Notes under the pieces: model-generated | The model's database searches: none | What the model was told of the DNA's origin: nothing | The model's input: only the letters and a program-made list of their open reading frames with translations | Assembly: GCA_026129905.1 (NCBI GenBank) | Contig: JAHCHE010000010.1 | Span: 124,001 to 188,000 of the forward strand | DNA: 64,000 nt | Direction of reading: 5' to 3' | Origin: Bryobacteraceae bacterium | GTDB lineage: Bacteria > Acidobacteriota > Terriglobia > Bryobacterales > Bryobacteraceae | Shown here: in pieces, positions 35,544 through 43,967 of the stretch | Layout: each line of letters starts with the position of its first letter | Position numbering within the stretch: position 1 is the first letter of the stretch | Made by a program: the position numbers and the translations under genes

Positions 35544-36746
35544 ATGGCAGCGTACGATATCGTCACTGTGGGCGGCGGCGTGGCCGGTTCGGTCCTCGGC
35601 AAGGCGATGGCGGAGCGGGGCTATCGCGTACTCATCGTCGAACGCGAGACGGAGTTCAAGGACCGGGTTCGCGGGGAGTTCGTATTCCCGTGGGGAGTTG
35701 CCGAGGCGAAGCATCTGGGCGTTTACGACGCTCTTATCCAGGCCGGCGGCCATCACCCGAAGTACTGGACCGATTACGCCGGCCCGGATCCGTTGCCATC
35801 CCGGGATTTCGCCGAGGACACGCCCCAGAGACTGCGAGGTCTGTGCATCTATCATCCGCGGATGCAGGACGCGCTGATCGAGGCCGCGGAAGCTGCCGGC
35901 GCCGAGGTTCGGCGGGGAGTTCGGGTGCGCGCGATCGAACCGGGCCGCCAGCCGAGAGTCCTCCTGGACGGACACGGCGGCCCCGCCGCTGTAACCGCCC
36001 GCCTGGCGGTCGGCGCAGACGGGCGGTCGTCCCTGGCGAGGAAGTGGGGTAGCTTCGATGCGCGCGAGGACCCTCCCGGCAATCTCTTCGCCGGCGTGCT
36101 GGTCGAGAACGCGCCTGCTTCCGCCGAGAACAGCATCTGCATGCTGAATCCGTCTCAACTGCGGATTGTCCTTTACCTTCCTCAGTCCGACCACTCCGGC
36201 CGCGCCTACCTGGGGTCCCGGGGGGACACCGCCGTTCGGCTGAGCGGCGGCGGTTTCCTCTCGTTCCTCCGGGAGTGCGCCGCCAGCGGGCTGGCGCCCG
36301 GGTTGCTCGACGGCGCGCGCCAGGCAGGGCCGCTGGCCACTTTTGACGGCGCCGAATCCTCGGTCGGCCATCCCTACAAGAACGGCATCGCGCTTGTGGG
36401 CGACGCCGCCGCGACCAGCGATCCGACCTGGGGCCAGGGCCTCTCGCTGACTCTGCGGGACATTCGCGCGCTGCGCGACGCGTTGCTGGCGGACGACGAC
36501 TGGGATGCCGCCGGGCACGCCTACGCCGCGGCGCATGACTACTATTACGATAAGGTTCGGACGGCCGTGTCCTGGTTCACTCAGCTTTTCATGCAGCCTG
36601 GGCAGGAAGCCGACGCCCTTCGCGCCCGGGCGCTGCCGCAGATGGCATCCGACCCGTTCTTCCTGCCCGACACGCTCATCGCCGGCCCCGACCTGGCGCC
36701 GCCGACACCGGAATACCGGGCGAAGCTATTTGGGGAGCGGCATTAG
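35544..36746 (+). CDS. FAD-dependent monooxygenase/oxidoreductase (geranylgeranyl reductase/halogenase-like)
   Basis: The 400-residue flavoprotein begins YDIVTVGGGVAGSVLGKAM (dinucleotide fold) with ERETEFKDRVRGEFVFPWG, LAVGADGRSSLARKWG (DG motif) and GIALVGDAAATSDPTWGQGL (GD motif), the three signatures of group A flavin monooxygenases. No WxWxIP halogenase motif is present. The last 60 residues are helical. I set the start 16 codons into the open frame at the ATG where the fold begins. It lies 137 nt downstream of the heptose operon; whether it belongs to it is unclear. Confidence 0.8.
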   Translation: MAAYDIVTVGGGVAGSVLGKAMAERGYRVLIVERETEFKDRVRGEFVFPWGVAEAKHLGVYDALIQAGGHHPKYWTDYAGPDPLPSRDFAEDTPQRLRGLCIYHPRMQDALIEAAEAAGAEVRRGVRVRAIEPGRQPRVLLDGHGGPAAVTARLAVGADGRSSLARKWGSFDAREDPPGNLFAGVLVENAPASAENSICMLNPSQLRIVLYLPQSDHSGRAYLGSRGDTAVRLSGGGFLSFLRECAASGLAPGLLDGARQAGPLATFDGAESSVGHPYKNGIALVGDAAATSDPTWGQGLSLTLRDIRALRDALLADDDWDAAGHAYAAAHDYYYDKVRTAVSWFTQLFMQPGQEADALRARALPQMASDPFFLPDTLIAGPDLAPPTPEYRAKLFGERH

Positions 36747-36764
36747 CGCGGTTCCCCGCCGGGC

Positions 36765-38054
36765 TCACTTTTCCCTCAGGATCCGGTCGATCCGTTCGGT
36801 CAGCATGTCCACGAAGCGGTCCGGGATGAAGCCGACGATCCGGCTGGCGACTTCGCCGCGTTTGTCGAAGATGATGGTGGTGGGGATCGAAGAAACGTTC
36901 AGCGCGCGCTGGAGCCCGTCCTCGAAATACACTTTCTTGCTCCAGCCGTACGTTTCCAGGAAGGGATTCACCGCGTCGCGTTCCTGGTCGGAGTTGATGT
37001 TCAGGAACACAACGTCGTCGCGTCCTTCGTACTTCGCCATCGCCTCCTCGTAGAGCGGTTGTTGGGCGCGGCAGGGCTGGCACCAAGTGGCCCAGAAGTC
37101 GGCCACCACCACCTTTCCGCGCAGCGACGATAGCTTCAGGCTCTCCCCTTCCAGCGCCGACAGCACGAACTCCGAGGGCGTGGAGAGGTCGTAGTTCGGG
37201 TCCGCCTTCCGGATGGCCGCCCGCTTGGCTTCCAGCAGGCCGGCGGCGCGGTCCCAGGCTTCCAGGATCAGGTCGCCCAGGCCGGCCTCGGAGTCGTGAT
37301 GCTTCAAGTACAGCTCGTTCATGCGGGCGCGGTCCGCCGCCTGCATGGCGTCCGTGCGGTCCGGATCCGCGATGGCGAACGCCTCGGCGTAGGCGCGAAT
37401 CGCTTCCTCGTCCCGGCCCAGCCGCGACAGCCACCGCCCGGCTTCGCGCGCCGACTCGGCGGTCGGACTGGTCTGGTAGCTCCTCCGCGCCAGTTCCACG
37501 GCTTCCTCCCGTTTGCCGAGGTTGCCCGCGGCCCGCGCCTGATAGAGCAGCGCCTTGCCCATGCGCATCTCCAGTTGGCGCATCAACTCGCCCCGGTTGG
37601 ACACGGGCGGCGGCCCGGATTCCTCCAGCTTGCGCAGCGTCGCCTCGTACTGGCGGGCGTAAACGAGGGCTTTCTCCGACTCCGGTTGGGCGTCGTTGCG
37701 AAGCAGCGCGCGCGTCACCCGCTCGAGCACCGTGAAGTTGTCCGGCTCGCGGGTCAGCACGCGCTCGCCGAAGCGGATCAGGCGCGCGTGATCGCGGGCT
37801 TCCATGGCCGCCTGTACGATCGAGCGTTCGATTACCGGCCGGCGCGGCGTCTCGGGGTACTTCTCCAAGTGCTGTTCGAGCGCCCGGGCATAATCGATCG
37901 GGCTAGTTCCCGCTTCGGCCATCGCCCGGTTGAAATGGTCGCGCTCGGCGTCTTCGGGCGAGAGTTGCTGGCCGAGACAAGCGGCGGCGGATGCCGCCAG
38001 CAGCAGGAGGTTCCGCGCGGACGCGGCAGCCAATCGGCGGGCCGGCCGCCTCAC
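36765..38054 (-). CDS. Exported TPR-like protein with C-terminal TlpA/ResA thioredoxin domain
   Basis: The 429-residue protein has a signal sequence (NLLLLAASAAACLGQQ), a helical repeat region resembling TPRs (about residues 40-280; e.g. AREAGRWLSRLGRDEEAIRAY) and a TlpA-like thioredoxin domain with the redox pair in VVADFWATWCQPCRAQQ and the cis-Pro loop VSSIPTTIIFDKRG. It would act as a periplasmic disulfide reductase for an unknown client. The GTG start overlaps the stop of the upstream gene (GTGA), making it the last gene of the yebC-ruvC operon. Confidence 0.85.
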   Translation of the reverse strand: MRRPARRLAAASARNLLLLAASAAACLGQQLSPEDAERDHFNRAMAEAGTSPIDYARALEQHLEKYPETPRRPVIERSIVQAAMEARDHARLIRFGERVLTREPDNFTVLERVTRALLRNDAQPESEKALVYARQYEATLRKLEESGPPPVSNRGELMRQLEMRMGKALLYQARAAGNLGKREEAVELARRSYQTSPTAESAREAGRWLSRLGRDEEAIRAYAEAFAIADPDRTDAMQAADRARMNELYLKHHDSEAGLGDLILEAWDRAAGLLEAKRAAIRKADPNYDLSTPSEFVLSALEGESLKLSSLRGKVVVADFWATWCQPCRAQQPLYEEAMAKYEGRDDVVFLNINSDQERDAVNPFLETYGWSKKVYFEDGLQRALNVSSIPTTIIFDKRGEVASRIVGFIPDRFVDMLTERIDRILREK

Positions 38055-38707
38055 TGCGCTTCTTTACCCTTATTGCCGCCGTTGGAGGCGTTATTGGAGC
38101 GGATGTAGGCGGCGAGGGCCCCGGCGCGGTCCCGCGCCATGTTCAGATAGCTCTGGTTGGCCACTACCCGGTCCAGCAACGGCAGAAACTGCTCGTACGC
38201 CACCAGCCGGTTCCGTTCGAGGGAGGCCTGCATTCGCAGGAGAACCTGGTTTACGCCCAGCTTGTCGAACCGCACGGTTCGCTCCAGGTTGATGAAGTGC
38301 TGCTCCGATTCGATGATGCGGGCGAACCAGTCGGCCAGCAGCGCGGCGTTCGGGTCCTGCGAGTAGTTGAACTTGACCTCGTTCTTGTGGCCGCCGGACT
38401 CGTAGCGGAAGACTTTCATCCCCATGTTGGCCACTTTGAGGCCGGATTCAAGCGGCTTTCGGAAATGGTCGAGCTTCGCCGCGAGGTCGAAGATCTCGTC
38501 CACCTCGGTTTTGCGGAGCTGGAACTCGAGGGGAACCTCATCCGGGTCGCTGACGCTTTCGCGGTAGGAGGCGCGGCCGTCCCGTTGCAGCGTCACCTGC
38601 GCATACGCCGGAACGGCGCCGGGCATGGTGCGGGAAAAGAAGATGTTCGGCGCCTCTTCCGCGCCAAGCGCGGCCGCGAAGCACAGCAGCAGACCTACTA
38701 CCTTCAA
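38051..38707 (-). CDS. Uncharacterised exported protein
   Basis: I place the start at TTG (38707), which overlaps the ruvC stop as TTGA and has GGAGG 9 nt upstream. The 218-residue product then begins with a signal peptide ([18 protein letters not shown]). The mature part is mixed alpha/beta, with [19 protein letters not shown] and a long helical C-terminus ending in a low-complexity [14 protein letters not shown] tail. I do not recognise a family. Its position between ruvC and an exported thioredoxin suggests an envelope role. Confidence 0.7.
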   Translation of the reverse strand: MKVVGLLLCFAAALGAEEAPNIFFSRTMPGAVPAYAQVTLQRDGRASYRESVSDPDEVPLEFQLRKTEVDEIFDLAAKLDHFRKPLESGLKVANMGMKVFRYESGGHKNEVKFNYSQDPNAALLADWFARIIESEQHFINLERTVRFDKLGVNQVLLRMQASLERNRLVAYEQFLPLLDRVVANQSYLNMARDRAGALAAYIRSNNASNGGNKGKEAQ

Positions 38708-39216
38708 CGCAGTACCTCCATACGAGACGCCTGCACGCGCCGGCGGGTTGCGGCCGTTGTGGCGTGGCAAATCGCCACCGCCAGCGCATCCGACGCGTCT
38801 TCGGAAGCCAGTGGAGCTTCCAGCCCGAGCACGGAGGCCACCATCATCTGGACTTGCCGCTTCTCGGCCCGCCCGTAGCCGACCACGGCGGTCTTGATCG
38901 CCAGGGCCGAATACTCCGCGCACGGCAATCCGGCCTCGGCCACCGCCAGCAACGCAACGCCCCGGACATGCGCCAGTTTCAACGCGGTTTTCACGTTGGC
39001 GGCGTAGAAAACCTCTTCCACGGCCGCGGCGGCGGGCGCGTTCCGAGCGATCACCGCCCGGAGCGCCTCGGCGATCGCCTGCAAGCGGGTGGACAGCGGG
39101 TCCGCGGGTCGCGTGCGGACGACCCCCCAGTCGACCAGCCGGTGCGCGCGTCCGTCGCTTTCAATGACCCCGTAGCCTGTGCGCTCCGCGCCACAGTCGA
39201 TCCCCAGTATTCGCAT
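38704..39216 (-). CDS. ruvC: Holliday junction endonuclease RuvC
   Basis: The 170-residue protein shows the RuvC active-site acidic residues: Asp in [17 protein letters not shown], Glu in [10 protein letters not shown], and the C-terminal [14 protein letters not shown] Asp pair. It resolves Holliday junctions during recombination. ruvA and ruvB are not in the window. It follows yebC by 32 nt, the usual pairing, and its stop overlaps the TTG start of the next gene. Confidence 0.95.
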   Translation of the reverse strand: MRILGIDCGAERTGYGVIESDGRAHRLVDWGVVRTRPADPLSTRLQAIAEALRAVIARNAPAAAAVEEVFYAANVKTALKLAHVRGVALLAVAEAGLPCAEYSALAIKTAVVGYGRAEKRQVQMMVASVLGLEAPLASEDASDALAVAICHATTAATRRRVQASRMEVLR

Positions 39217-39248
39217 CCCGGTTGCCCTTAGCCGGCCGCCGCCCGGCG

Positions 39249-39995
39249 TCAGGCGGTCAGCCGCTCCAGTTCCGTTTCGTCGATATCGAAGTTTGAGTAG
39301 AGGCTCTGGACGTCTTCGTGCTCTTCGAGCGCCTCGCTCAGCTTCAGCATGCCGCTGGCGTTCTTGCCTTCGAGCTTAACCAGGTTCTGCGGAATCATGC
39401 CGATCTCGACTGTCGCCGCCGGAATCGAAGCCTGCTCGAGTGCGGCGACGATGGAATCGTGCGTCTCGGTGGGCCCGACCACCTCCCAGTGGCTGCCGTC
39501 GTTTCGGATGTCGTCGGCGCCCGCCTCCAGCACCGCCGCCATCAGGTCGTCTTCGCTGGTCTTGTCCAATTCGATCAGGATATGACTCTTGCGCTCGAAC
39601 ATCCACGCGACCGCGCCCTGCTCGGCCAGGTTGCCGCCGTGCTTGCTGAACAGGTGACGGATCTCGGCCACCGTCCGGTTGCGGTTGTCGGTGACCACGT
39701 GCACCAGCATCGCGGCGCCGCCGGGCCCGTACCCTTCGAACATGACTTCATCGAGCCGCCCGCCTTCCAGTTCACCGGTACCGCGCTGGATGGCCCGCTT
39801 GATATTGTCCTGGGGCATGCTGGCGGCCTTCGCCGCCGCCACCGCCGCGCGCAACCGCGGATTGGCGGCCGGATCGCCGCCGTTCCGCGCGGCAATCGTG
39901 ATTTCCTTGATCAGCCGCGTAAAGACCCGCCCGCGCTTAGCGTCGGTGGCGGCTTTCTTGTGCTTGATGGTGGCCCATTTTGAATGACCTGACAT
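39249..39995 (-). CDS. yebC: YebC/PmpR family transcriptional/translational regulator
   Basis: The 248-residue protein opens with the family hallmark [20 protein letters not shown] and carries [30 protein letters not shown] and [12 protein letters not shown]. Members bind DNA and some assist ribosomes on proline stretches. Full length; upstream of ruvC as in many genomes. The 262 nt between its start and the next plus-strand gene (39996-40258) hold no recognisable feature beyond the box at 40247. Confidence 0.95.
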   Translation of the reverse strand: MSGHSKWATIKHKKAATDAKRGRVFTRLIKEITIAARNGGDPAANPRLRAAVAAAKAASMPQDNIKRAIQRGTGELEGGRLDEVMFEGYGPGGAAMLVHVVTDNRNRTVAEIRHLFSKHGGNLAEQGAVAWMFERKSHILIELDKTSEDDLMAAVLEAGADDIRNDGSHWEVVGPTETHDSIVAALEQASIPAATVEIGMIPQNLVKLEGKNASGMLKLSEALEEHEDVQSLYSNFDIDETELERLTA

Positions 39996-40246
39996 GAGAG
40001 AACCTTCTTGAAAGGAAGGGGATTGGGCTTAACAACCCACCCCTGAGAATAACAGAAGGAACCGGATGCCTCAACCAATCCGGCGGCGGGACTGGTCGAT
40101 CTCCGCAGTCATCCCCTCGCGACGTGGTTGTCTTTGTTCGCCCCCAGGATTTGTACGGCCGCGGCGTCGGTTGGATCGGCATCTACCTGCTGGCATCAGC
40201 GATCGTCGACCGGGTGGAAGCCCAACCGCCTGCGCGGCAGCAGGCA

Positions 40247-40252
40247 TAGAAT
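40247..40252 (+). promoter_or_regulatory. TAGAAT -10 box 6 nt before a start codon
   Basis: TAGAAT precedes the ATG at 40259 by 6 nt with no room for a ribosome binding site, again consistent with leaderless transcription. No -35 is evident. Confidence 0.35.
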
Positions 40253-40258
40253 GTTTCC

Positions 40259-40705
40259 ATGGCGGAAGCGGCGGTGGCCGTGCTGATAGCGGCCGCCTCT
40301 GCCGTCTTGCTATTGGTCCTTTTCCGAGGCGCGGCTTGGCTCTTCGGCGAACTCAGCGGCTGGCGCAAGCTGGAACTGCCGTTTGCGTGCAATGTCGATT
40401 CGCGCGTCTGGACTCGCGCCGGGGAGACGATTCGCGTCAATTCGGTTCGCTTTCGCCGCTGCGCGAGCGCCGGAATCGGCGCGGACGCGCTTTACCTGAA
40501 GGTTTCGTCGATCTTCCGTCTACGGCCGATTCGAATCCCGTGGGACCGGATGTCGGCCTTTCAACCCGACCGGCTCTACGGCCGTCCCGCCATGCGCTTT
40601 GTCGCGTACACAGCCACGGTTGCCGTCGGCGAGGGGATATATGGCGAGATGCTCCCGCACCTCGACGCTCTGCGCGCCTCACCTAATAAGGCGCAGCATT
40701 CGTAA
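40259..40705 (+). CDS. Uncharacterised membrane-anchored protein
   Basis: The 148-residue product has one N-terminal membrane helix (about residues 5-30, LIAAASAVLLLVLFRGAAWL) and a soluble remainder with alternating strands (RVNSVRFRRC, GADALYLKVSSIFRL, RIPWDRMSAF) that could be a small beta-barrel of the PH-like kind. I do not recognise a family. It begins 6 nt after a TAGAAT box and has no ribosome binding site. It ends 47 nt before a convergent gene. Confidence 0.6.
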   Translation: MAEAAVAVLIAAASAVLLLVLFRGAAWLFGELSGWRKLELPFACNVDSRVWTRAGETIRVNSVRFRRCASAGIGADALYLKVSSIFRLRPIRIPWDRMSAFQPDRLYGRPAMRFVAYTATVAVGEGIYGEMLPHLDALRASPNKAQHS

Positions 40706-40752
40706 ATACGCCCGGGATGGCCGTGCGGACGGCTTCTCCGCGCGGGAGTCGG

Positions 40753-41865
40753 TCACTTGTCCGGAAACCGTTTCCGCACCGGGCTGCGCTGAAACCCCTC
40801 GAGGCCGCTGCGTTTCGGGTCGTAGTTAGGATCGTCGGAATAGACCGCTTCACCGTGCTCGTTCACCCACCGGTAGTTCCAGGCATTGGAGCCGACTTCC
40901 ACCTTCTTCGAGATGGGGTTGACGTACTCCTCCGTGCCCATCAGGTTGTGGAACATCTGATTGTTGATCTCGGCGTTGGTGCGGCGGCGATGTTCCACGA
41001 TCTCCCGATCCAGCCGGGCGATCTCCTCCTGCGTGCGAATCGCGATTTCGCTCCGCCGGATCTGCCCCTGGATTTCACCCTGAACCCAGCGAGGATTGAG
41101 TTGAACAGAGTTGAGGACGATGGAGACGATCCTCCCGGTCTTCGCCAGACCTCCGGCGGGCGCTCGCACGCTGAATGTGTCCTTGTTGCACCACAACCCC
41201 GCGCCGGCGTCACCGAAATCCTGGACCGCCGTGTAGAGCGCCTCTTCCCAGGCGACGCCGTCGTCCTGGTATTCGACAACCAGCAGGCCCGCGTCGAATC
41301 GGGCCGGGATGGGGACGCGCATGAAGCGCGCCACCGCCGCATAGGAGTCGGCGACGCCCGGAAGCGGATAGCGGCCCTTCACCGTCAAACCGGCGGCGCG
41401 CGGATGGATGTGGCGGAACCCCTGCTCCAGGTACCCGAAGGCGTTGAGCAGCGGCAGGACCATCGCCCCGTTGTAGTTGCTGCCAACCGGGAACATGGCC
41501 GCGGCGGGCATCCGGCGCATGTCGACGAACATCGTCTCGGGATACCAGCGCAGGCTGATACCTCCGTCGGGGCTCGATAACGTGAAATCGAGCTTGGCCG
41601 CGATGGCGTTCAGCGGGCCTCCCGCCGTGGCGGCGTTCACGCGCACGATGCCGCCGGAGGCCCGCCAGCCGACCGGCGCCAGCAATGTGAACGCGCCCTC
41701 CTTTGGCTCGGCCATGCGCTTGAAGTGAACCGCGCCGGGCTGCGCCCAGCATGCGGCCGTGAGAATCGGCAGAAGCGCGAAGAGCCGGCGCTCGAACGGA
41801 CAACTTCGGCGCCTCGAAGCAGTGTCGGCGGTACTCGAATCGCTGGGCAGGGCTGACCGGCGCAT
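40753..41865 (-). CDS. Uncharacterised secreted protein
   Basis: From the ATG at 41865, preceded by GAGGAG at 5-6 nt, the product has 370 residues with a signal peptide (FALLPILTAACWAQ, near residues 27-40). The mature region contains HFKRMAEPKEGAFTLLAPVGWRASGG (split here only by length), a hydrophobic core with LRWYPETMFVD and a C-terminal helical part rich in charged residues (EEIARLDREIVEHRRRT). Family not recognised; length and codon use look genuine. Possibly a periplasmic stress or surface protein. Confidence 0.65.
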   Translation of the reverse strand: MRRSALPSDSSTADTASRRRSCPFERRLFALLPILTAACWAQPGAVHFKRMAEPKEGAFTLLAPVGWRASGGIVRVNAATAGGPLNAIAAKLDFTLSSPDGGISLRWYPETMFVDMRRMPAAAMFPVGSNYNGAMVLPLLNAFGYLEQGFRHIHPRAAGLTVKGRYPLPGVADSYAAVARFMRVPIPARFDAGLLVVEYQDDGVAWEEALYTAVQDFGDAGAGLWCNKDTFSVRAPAGGLAKTGRIVSIVLNSVQLNPRWVQGEIQGQIRRSEIAIRTQEEIARLDREIVEHRRRTNAEINNQMFHNLMGTEEYVNPISKKVEVGSNAWNYRWVNEHGEAVYSDDPNYDPKRSGLEGFQRSPVRKRFPDK

Positions 41866-42040
41866 GCGTCCTCCTCGTATTCGTTTCATTGCCCTAAACA
41901 GACCTGAAACTGCCGGCCGGGACATCGCACATTATGCCACTTACTCGCAGCCGCCGCATCTACGGCGGGTTTCGGCGGTTTCATCGGCCGCCGGTCGCCA
42001 GAGAGGGTGTAGAATTGGAGCGGTTTCAAGGAGCCGCGCC

Positions 42041-43381
42041 ATGTCAGACCAGAAGAACCTTACACAGACGACGACCACCCGAAGAGCATTCGTGCAAACG
42101 GGCGGCGCGATTGCCGCCACCGGACTCGCCGGCGCCGCCTATTCCCGCCCGCGCCGCGACAGCCTCGCCCTCGACGGAGGATCGAAGGCGGTAGCTATCC
42201 CCGCCACCGAGCACAAAGAGATCACTCGCTGGCCGCGTTTGGGCCAGCGGGAAAAAGACGCCATCGCCCGGCTGATCGACGCCAACAGCTACTACGACGA
42301 ACTGGGCCGCTTCGAGGAGGACTGGAAGAATTATCTCGGCGCGGCGTACGTGAAGTCTCACGGCAACTGCACCAGCGCGCTCACCTCAATGTTCTTCGCG
42401 ATCGACTTGCCGCCCGGCAGCGAGATCATGACGCCGTCCTATACGTTTTTCGCCACGATACTGCCGATGCGGTTCTTCGGATACGTCCCGATTTTCATCG
42501 ACGTCGACCCGCGCACCTGCTGTTTCGATCTCGAAGACGCGCGGCGGAAACTCACCTCGCGCACGAAGGCCATGATTCCGATGCATGCCTGGGGTCTGCC
42601 GTGCGAGATGGACCGCATTGGAGAATTCGCCCGCGAGCACGGGCTGTTGGTGCTGGAGGACGCGGCGCAGGCGCACGGCGCGTCCATGCAGGGAAAGAAG
42701 GTCGGAACGTGGGGCTCCATCGGGGCCTTCAGCTTCCAGCAGAGCAAGGTGCTTCCCACCATTGAAGGGGGCGTCGGCGTCTACCAGACCGAGCAACTGT
42801 ACGAGCGCGCAACGGCGTTCGGCCACTACGAAGCCGTTCCGCATTTTGCCAAGGGAAGCCCCAACCGGAAATACGAAGGGACGGGCTTCGGACAGAAATA
42901 CCGGATGCATCCATTCGCCGCCGCCGTCGCCAGAACGCAACTGCGCAGCCTGGACGAGCGCAACGCCCTGGTGGCTTCGCAGGTCCGAAAGCTGAACGAC
43001 CGCCTGCTCGCGCTGCCGGGCTTGTCCGAACCGCGCTGCCGGCCCGATCAGACTCGCGCCTACTACTACGCCAACATGCTGTTCCTCGATGAAGCCAAAG
43101 CCGGCTTTTCGCGGGACAACCTGGTGAAAGCCCTTCAGGCCGAGGGCGTGCGCGCCAGCGTCTGGATCTATCCCGAGCAACACAAGTTCAAGATCTACTC
43201 GGAGGAGAAGTGGTGGCATCATAAACCAGACGTCCCCAACGTGCTGAACGGCTGCGAGCAGGTGAACCGGACGCACATATTCCTCGCGCTGATGTACCAG
43301 GAAGCGCCGGAGCTGATCGACCAGTATGTGAAGGCCTTCGAGAAGATCTGGGCGGGCCGCGAGCGGGTGCGCAAGGGCTGA
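42041..43381 (+). CDS. Tat-exported DegT/DnrJ/EryC1-type PLP aminotransferase
   Basis: The 446-residue protein starts after AAGGAG and opens with a twin-arginine signal (TTTTRRAFVQTGGAIAATG) in front of a complete DegT fold. Landmarks are SHGNCTSALTSMFFAID (phosphate-binding), MTPSYTFFATILP, VLEDAAQAHGAS (Asp for PLP N1) and SFQQSKVLPTIEGG, whose Lys should carry PLP. Family members normally aminate nucleotide sugars in the cytoplasm, so the signal is unexpected. TAGAAT at 42010-42015 is a likely -10. Two palindromes follow its stop. Confidence 0.85.
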   Translation: MSDQKNLTQTTTTRRAFVQTGGAIAATGLAGAAYSRPRRDSLALDGGSKAVAIPATEHKEITRWPRLGQREKDAIARLIDANSYYDELGRFEEDWKNYLGAAYVKSHGNCTSALTSMFFAIDLPPGSEIMTPSYTFFATILPMRFFGYVPIFIDVDPRTCCFDLEDARRKLTSRTKAMIPMHAWGLPCEMDRIGEFAREHGLLVLEDAAQAHGASMQGKKVGTWGSIGAFSFQQSKVLPTIEGGVGVYQTEQLYERATAFGHYEAVPHFAKGSPNRKYEGTGFGQKYRMHPFAAAVARTQLRSLDERNALVASQVRKLNDRLLALPGLSEPRCRPDQTRAYYYANMLFLDEAKAGFSRDNLVKALQAEGVRASVWIYPEQHKFKIYSEEKWWHHKPDVPNVLNGCEQVNRTHIFLALMYQEAPELIDQYVKAFEKIWAGRERVRKG

Positions 43382-43383
43382 GA

Positions 43384-43400
43384 CCGGACAAGCTGTCTGG
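43384..43400. promoter_or_regulatory. Operator-like inverted repeat, first copy
   Basis: CCGGACA-AGC-TGTCTGG, arms matching at six of seven positions. It starts 3 nt after the aminotransferase stop. The 3-nt centre is too short for a good RNA hairpin, which favours a dimeric protein-binding site. Confidence 0.45.
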
Positions 43401-43416
43401 CGCGGTTCGGCCGAGG

Positions 43417-43433
43417 CCGGACACCGTGTCCGC
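43417..43433. promoter_or_regulatory. Operator-like inverted repeat, second copy
   Basis: CCGGACA-CCG-TGTCCGC contains the same GGACA-N3-TGTC core; its central 15 bp are a perfect palindrome about one base. Its centre lies 33 bp from that of the first copy, close to three helical turns. Confidence 0.45.
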
Positions 43434-43539
43434 GAGATCGGGCGCGGCCGTCGGGATCTCCAGCCTTTTCAGCGACCGGTTACGCTTCTGCTTGTGGCCT
43501 CTGGCGTGCTTTCCGTTTCCACGAAAGGACGGGACTGCA

Positions 43540-43851
43540 ATGATGCACGCCGTTGAGCTTCCGGCGCCAGCCGGCCAACTGGCCTTCTCGATCGTGGATC
43601 ACCGCAAGGAGCCTCGTTTCGTCTGTCAGGGCGACGTCCGCATCACCGCGTTTGAGCCCGGTTCGCGCCATTTCGGCGGAGAACTCCTCGACATCAGCAA
43701 TCACGGGTTTCGGGTCTCCTACAACGCCGAAATGTTGCCATCCGGCGCCGAGGTTTCTTTCGCACATCGATTCTTTCGGGGCAGGGCGCGGGTGATGTGG
43801 TCCCGCCATCTACCGGACCACAATGAAAGCGGGTGCATGGTGCTTCGCTGA
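43540..43851 (+). CDS. PilZ domain c-di-GMP-binding protein
   Basis: The single-domain protein of 103 residues has both PilZ ligand motifs: HRKEPRF (RxxxR) near residue 22 and DISNHGF (D/NxSxxG) near residue 52, with the remaining strands after it (GAEVSFAHRFFRGRARVMW). It should bind c-di-GMP and act on an unknown partner; a diguanylate cyclase gene is at 11421. I took the ATG at 43540 (AAAGGA upstream; a second ATG follows at once). Two phased palindromes lie about 110-155 nt upstream. Confidence 0.85.
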   Translation: MMHAVELPAPAGQLAFSIVDHRKEPRFVCQGDVRITAFEPGSRHFGGELLDISNHGFRVSYNAEMLPSGAEVSFAHRFFRGRARVMWSRHLPDHNESGCMVLR

Positions 43852-43900
43852 ACGGAGCAGCCAGGGAGGACGGAGCGCCGTATTGCCTCCGGGCCGGCGC

Positions 43901-43929
43901 TCAGAACTCGATGGTCGCTTTCTTGATGT
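43901..43929 (-). repeat. Vestigial 3' end of a cyclophilin gene (repeat copy 1)
   Basis: This stretch repeats, with one mismatch in 29 nt, the last codons and stop of the cyclophilin gene at 44871-44899. In frame it reads DIKKATIEF-stop. No cyclophilin domain precedes it; the M55 peptidase gene ends 39 nt upstream in another frame. It looks like a leftover of a local duplication. Confidence 0.55.
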
Positions 43930-43967
43930 CGCCGGTCGAGGAACCTGCTGTTGCTGTGGGCGGCCGT

